A DNA stretch of 64,000 nucleotides, from NCBI GenBank assembly GCA_002336485.1, contig DDCZ01000048.1, positions 134,410 to 198,409 of the forward strand, written 5' to 3'. A program made the position numbers and the translations under genes. A model generated the notes under the pieces. That model had not been told where the DNA came from and did not search any database. It saw nothing but the letters and a program-made list of their open reading frames with translations. Source of the stretch: Flavobacteriales bacterium UBA1993 (GTDB lineage: Bacteria; Bacteroidota; Bacteroidia; Flavobacteriales_G; Salibacteraceae). Of the stretch, positions 61,321-64,000 are shown in pieces (within the stretch, counting starts at the first letter, position 1; each line of letters opens with the position of its first letter).

Positions 61321-64000
61321 TATTGAATGATTAGTTTTTTAGATTGAACGTTTCCATTGATGTGCACACTTACAATGTAAAGTCCAGCAGGTAATGTTTG
61401 AGTTGAAATTTCTTGTCTGTTGTAGCTAGCGACCGATGAGCCAGACCATACATTTTGACCTAAACTATTTTGTACAAACACGTTTGACATCACCGTTTGG
61501 TCCAGTGAATAATCGATAACGATTCTATCTGATGTGTTCCAAACATTGATGTCGCCATCAGTTTGTTCTGACTCTGAGCTAATATCGCAATCAGCAAACT
61601 CACCTTTACTAAAGATCAAGGTGTATTCGAGGATGTCATCAGCACTTAAATTATCAAGTGTAATCGTAGAAGTGTTATCAAGTGATTGCTGAACCTCACC
61701 AGATTCGTTGTTGCGAATTGAAACGCAAGAGTATTCAGAGAAGTAATCGAGTCCATCAAAAGAAAAGGTATAGTCTCCGTCAAGCCCTGGCTCGAATGTC
61801 ATTGGAATCTCCATTACTTCAGATTCAGCAGGAACATAGTTTACCATTAGCTGCTCGGCACCAGCTTCGATCGACAATCTACACGATCTTGGATCTGGCA
61901 CACGTAGTGGGCTTATGTCTCGATTGTCAAAACCGTCAAACGCCATTTCGTCTTTTCTGAGGTATACGGCCGATCCAAATGGTTGATCGTTGTTTCGCAC
62001 ATGGATCATGGTTTCTTCCGCATTTGGTTTTCGCTTTAAAAAAGTGCTGTTGTTAACACCCGAGGCGAGAGCCGTGGCTGGGTTTAGAGCTAAACTGGTA
62101 ATACCAGTAGTCTGCATCCAAAAACCTTGACCTGGAGGAACCGTAGCTCCGCCGCCAGCAGATACGCTAGCATAAGTATTAAGATCTGCATCCAAATACC
62201 AGTAATCATCATTGTCGATATTGCCAGAGGCAGTTGTAATCGCGTCCCAGTCTAAAAATCCGTTAAATGGATTGGCGACTAAATTCCAATCATTTCCAGC
62301 GCTCGAATTCACTGTTAGTACAGTGGTCGAGGTGTTAATGTCGCCGCTCAACTCCCAAGTTTGTGCCCCCCAAACCGTAAGGTTATCAGCCAGCCAAATT
62401 TCGAATCCAACACCGGGAGTCATGGCTTCAGAAGTGTTGGTTGCTGGAACATATACATCGGTGGTTGGGTTCCATGTGTAGACAGAAACAAAAGTACCAC
62501 CTTGTGCATTGGAAGCGTATCCATTGCCGCCAACGATACCACTCATGAAAACCTCTCCATTTAAATCTTCTAAATCGGTGTCAACACCAGAAGACCCGAT
62601 GTCTCCCCAGTTGGCATCTCGCGCTCCTCTAAATCGTTGCACTATGTTGGTACCTGATCCGTCAATTAAGCTGCCGTTTGGAATTGCATTCAGCGTCGCC
62701 GTGCTTGTTGCATCGGAGAGGAATGTTAGCGTTGAGTTATTTGTAAGATTTCCGTTTGTGAGTGTGAGTCCATTGGATAGCTCGAAACGATCTGTACCTG
62801 ACATAGTCGCCCCGTTCGCGTTGCTAATCTCCAAATTTGTCATGGTCAGTGTTGTGCCTGAGTTATTCGTAAACGCTTGGTTTCCATTGACTCCTCTTAG
62901 TATTAGAACGGCGTCATCGTTAAATGTAAGCGTGCTGTTGCTGCCCATGATTAAGTCACCCTTAACAATCAGGATAGAGCCATCATCTAAAGTCAACGTG
63001 CCTCCACCTGAGCCACCATCCGCTTCAATCGTTAGGTCATTTGTAGATTCCGTTTGCGCCGCTACAACTGTAATTGAAGTGCCGTCGGATATGGTAACAT
63101 TGTTTGTACTGTCCGGACCAGGATTGCTGCCGCAATCCCAAATAGCCAGATCCCAATCGCCGTTGCCAAGAGAGACGCAATCATCAATATCTTGACTGTT
63201 TCCTATGGTGAAGTAGTCGCCGTCGGCAAGAGTAATTCCCGTAAATGTTATGACGCTTCCAGCTACAGATGGTGTGGCAGCGTTTACCGAAGCATCTGTA
63301 AAATCACCACCATCATTGTCTGAGTCAATTAAAACTCGAAAGTCCGCCGCGTCTAGACCAAACATGGCGCCTGTAAGATCAAATACAATTGTCATTGTAC
63401 CAAGCGTGTTGTCTCCCCCGGAAAGATCAACGCGCCATTCCTGATTCATTTTTTGTCCAGTCGCTGCTACATATACAGCCGGCACCTCTGTGGTATCCGT
63501 GCCGGTGCCACCACCGTCGTGTCCCCACAATAGGTATTCTCCATTTTCAAGATCATTTGCCGCACTAATTTGAACAATGCTTGCGCCTCTAGAATCTGTA
63601 TGATTATCCGTGGCACTTTCTTGACCAATCCCGGTAACATCATTGCCGTGGCCGACATCATGTGCGAATTTGTCGTTTGCGGCCATGGTCAAAGCATACT
63701 TGGATGCTAGGTGATTCTCAAGAATTACGCGTTGGGTAACATTCAAGTTCGACGAGAAAATTATCATCTCCAGCAACTTCCCGTCAAAAGGATGCCGGAG
63801 AGGGTTGGCATACCGTCCTAGGTTTATTTCAGAGCCAATGTTAATTGCAGAGTTGTGGGCATCTACTGTCTGATCCTGACCATTCGTTCTGAGAAAATGG
63901 AATGGGGTAGTTCCAGTGAAGGATTGTGTGTGAATGCTGACACTATTTGTCAAGGTTGGTCCCCATCGCGCATTTCCTTCGGTGTAGGACAGATAATGGT
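61320..64000 (-). CDS. T9SS type A cargo protein, N-terminus outside the window (partial)
   Basis: An open frame running off the right edge: from the window end it reads HYLSYTEGNARWGP into NSVSIHTQSFTG with no stop, so about 890 residues are visible and the beginning is missing. The visible start has a LamG/concanavalin-like section (GKLLEMIIFSSNLNVTQRV) and the block ANDKFAHDVGHGNDVTGIG, then EWRVDLSGGDNTLGTM, Thr/Asn-rich beta-helical-like repeats (about 260-400), and a C-terminal T9SS type A sorting domain (about 800-877; VFVQNSLGQNVWSG, LPAGLYIVSVHING, QSKKLIIQ). It heads, or is part of, the exosortase operon. Confidence 0.88.
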   Translation of the reverse strand, partial: HYLSYTEGNARWGPTLTNSVSIHTQSFTGTTPFHFLRTNGQDQTVDAHNSAINIGSEINLGRYANPLRHPFDGKLLEMIIFSSNLNVTQRVILENHLASKYALTMAANDKFAHDVGHGNDVTGIGQESATDNHTDSRGASIVQISAANDLENGEYLLWGHDGGGTGTDTTEVPAVYVAATGQKMNQEWRVDLSGGDNTLGTMTIVFDLTGAMFGLDAADFRVLIDSDNDGGDFTDASVNAATPSVAGSVITFTGITLADGDYFTIGNSQDIDDCVSLGNGDWDLAIWDCGSNPGPDSTNNVTISDGTSITVVAAQTESTNDLTIEADGGSGGGTLTLDDGSILIVKGDLIMGSNSTLTFNDDAVLILRGVNGNQAFTNNSGTTLTMTNLEISNANGATMSGTDRFELSNGLTLTNGNLTNNSTLTFLSDATSTATLNAIPNGSLIDGSGTNIVQRFRGARDANWGDIGSSGVDTDLEDLNGEVFMSGIVGGNGYASNAQGGTFVSVYTWNPTTDVYVPATNTSEAMTPGVGFEIWLADNLTVWGAQTWELSGDINTSTTVLTVNSSAGNDWNLVANPFNGFLDWDAITTASGNIDNDDYWYLDADLNTYASVSAGGGATVPPGQGFWMQTTGITSLALNPATALASGVNNSTFLKRKPNAEETMIHVRNNDQPFGSAVYLRKDEMAFDGFDNRDISPLRVPDPRSCRLSIEAGAEQLMVNYVPAESEVMEIPMTFEPGLDGDYTFSFDGLDYFSEYSCVSIRNNESGEVQQSLDNTSTITLDNLSADDILEYTLIFSKGEFADCDISSESEQTDGDINVWNTSDRIVIDYSLDQTVMSNVFVQNSLGQNVWSGSSVASYNRQEISTQTLPAGLYIVSVHINGNVQSKKLIIQ

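Noticed and set aside
62509..63195. Long plus-strand frame of 228 codons opposite the T9SS cargo
   Set aside because: It is an antisense shadow of the low-complexity Thr/Asn/Gly-rich coding sequence; composition is biased to Pro/Ser/Val and no domain is visible.
1..64000. Mobile elements, CRISPR arrays, tRNA or rRNA genes
   Set aside because: No transposase, integrase, regular direct-repeat array, tRNA-like cloverleaf or rRNA stretch was noticed on reading; small tRNAs in gaps are unlikely since all gaps are under 150 bp.

Overview
The window comes from a member of the Bacteroidota, most likely order Flavobacteriales (Cryomorphaceae/Schleiferiaceae-like). The evidence is the gene content: PorX and proteins with type IX secretion (T9SS) C-terminal sorting domains of both type A and type B; Bacteroidota-restricted families (DUF4924, DUF5683, WbqC, an enlarged LepB, a two-gene (Fe-S) unit beside an MCE protein); LytS/LytTR signalling; and the Bacteroidota -7 promoter box TAnnTTTG in front of many genes, with no purine-rich Shine-Dalgarno signal that decides starts. 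It looks like chromosomal housekeeping DNA. It is very compact: no gene-free stretch exceeds 300 bases, and the longest gaps are 12725-12868, 23891-24018, 35071-35180, 20919-21023 and 31173-31275. I saw no rRNA, tRNA, CRISPR array, insertion sequence or prophage.

Layout. 25-4600: an HD-domain hydrolase diverging from porX-tsaE-ald. 4603-6399: three small lipoproteins. 6470-9923: DUF4924, Skp/OmpH-like, SiaC-like and a LytTR/LytS pair. 10015-12724: AcpH-like, MnmD, a conserved unknown and MurQ. 12869-19522: a surface-glycan locus (GT-C-like membrane protein, sulfotransferase-GT4 fusion, O-antigen ligase/polymerase, two GT4 enzymes). 19551-23890: CreD, a TPR protein and an acyl-CoA carboxylase subunit. 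24019-28951: a large T9SS type B cargo, a Tat-type exported PLP enzyme and a small membrane methyltransferase. 28945-35070: a minus-strand run (metallo-hydrolase, parA, parB, DUF5683, dapB, lepB, WbqC). 35181-39805: FMN reductase, LolA, FtsK and a lipoprotein. 39919-42641: arginase and ArgS. 42642-51987: envelope genes (LptD, amidase, MCE protein, two Fe-S proteins, a small conserved protein, an LptA/OstA-like protein). 51990-58597: PurA, Fur-like, RelA/SpoT, fumarylacetoacetase and GlyA. 58633-60136: a two-gene membrane unit (small one-TM protein plus HTTM-like protein). 60064-64000: a minus-strand operon of an exosortase, its small membrane partner, a 73-residue protein with a PID-type C-terminal sorting signal, and a T9SS type A cargo cut by the window edge.

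The most interesting system is the last one. A miniature exosortase substrate lies directly upstream of a complete exosortase with Cys/Arg/His candidates in place, and is translationally coupled to a T9SS cargo gene. If both ends of the substrate are processed, only about 25 residues (Gly/Pro-rich, two Cys) would remain. Other notable points are the sulfotransferase-glycosyltransferase fusion, frequent UUG/GUG starts (FtsK, LptD, MCE protein and others), promoter boxes that abut start codons (possible leaderless mRNAs), and a SiaC-like protein without its usual partners.
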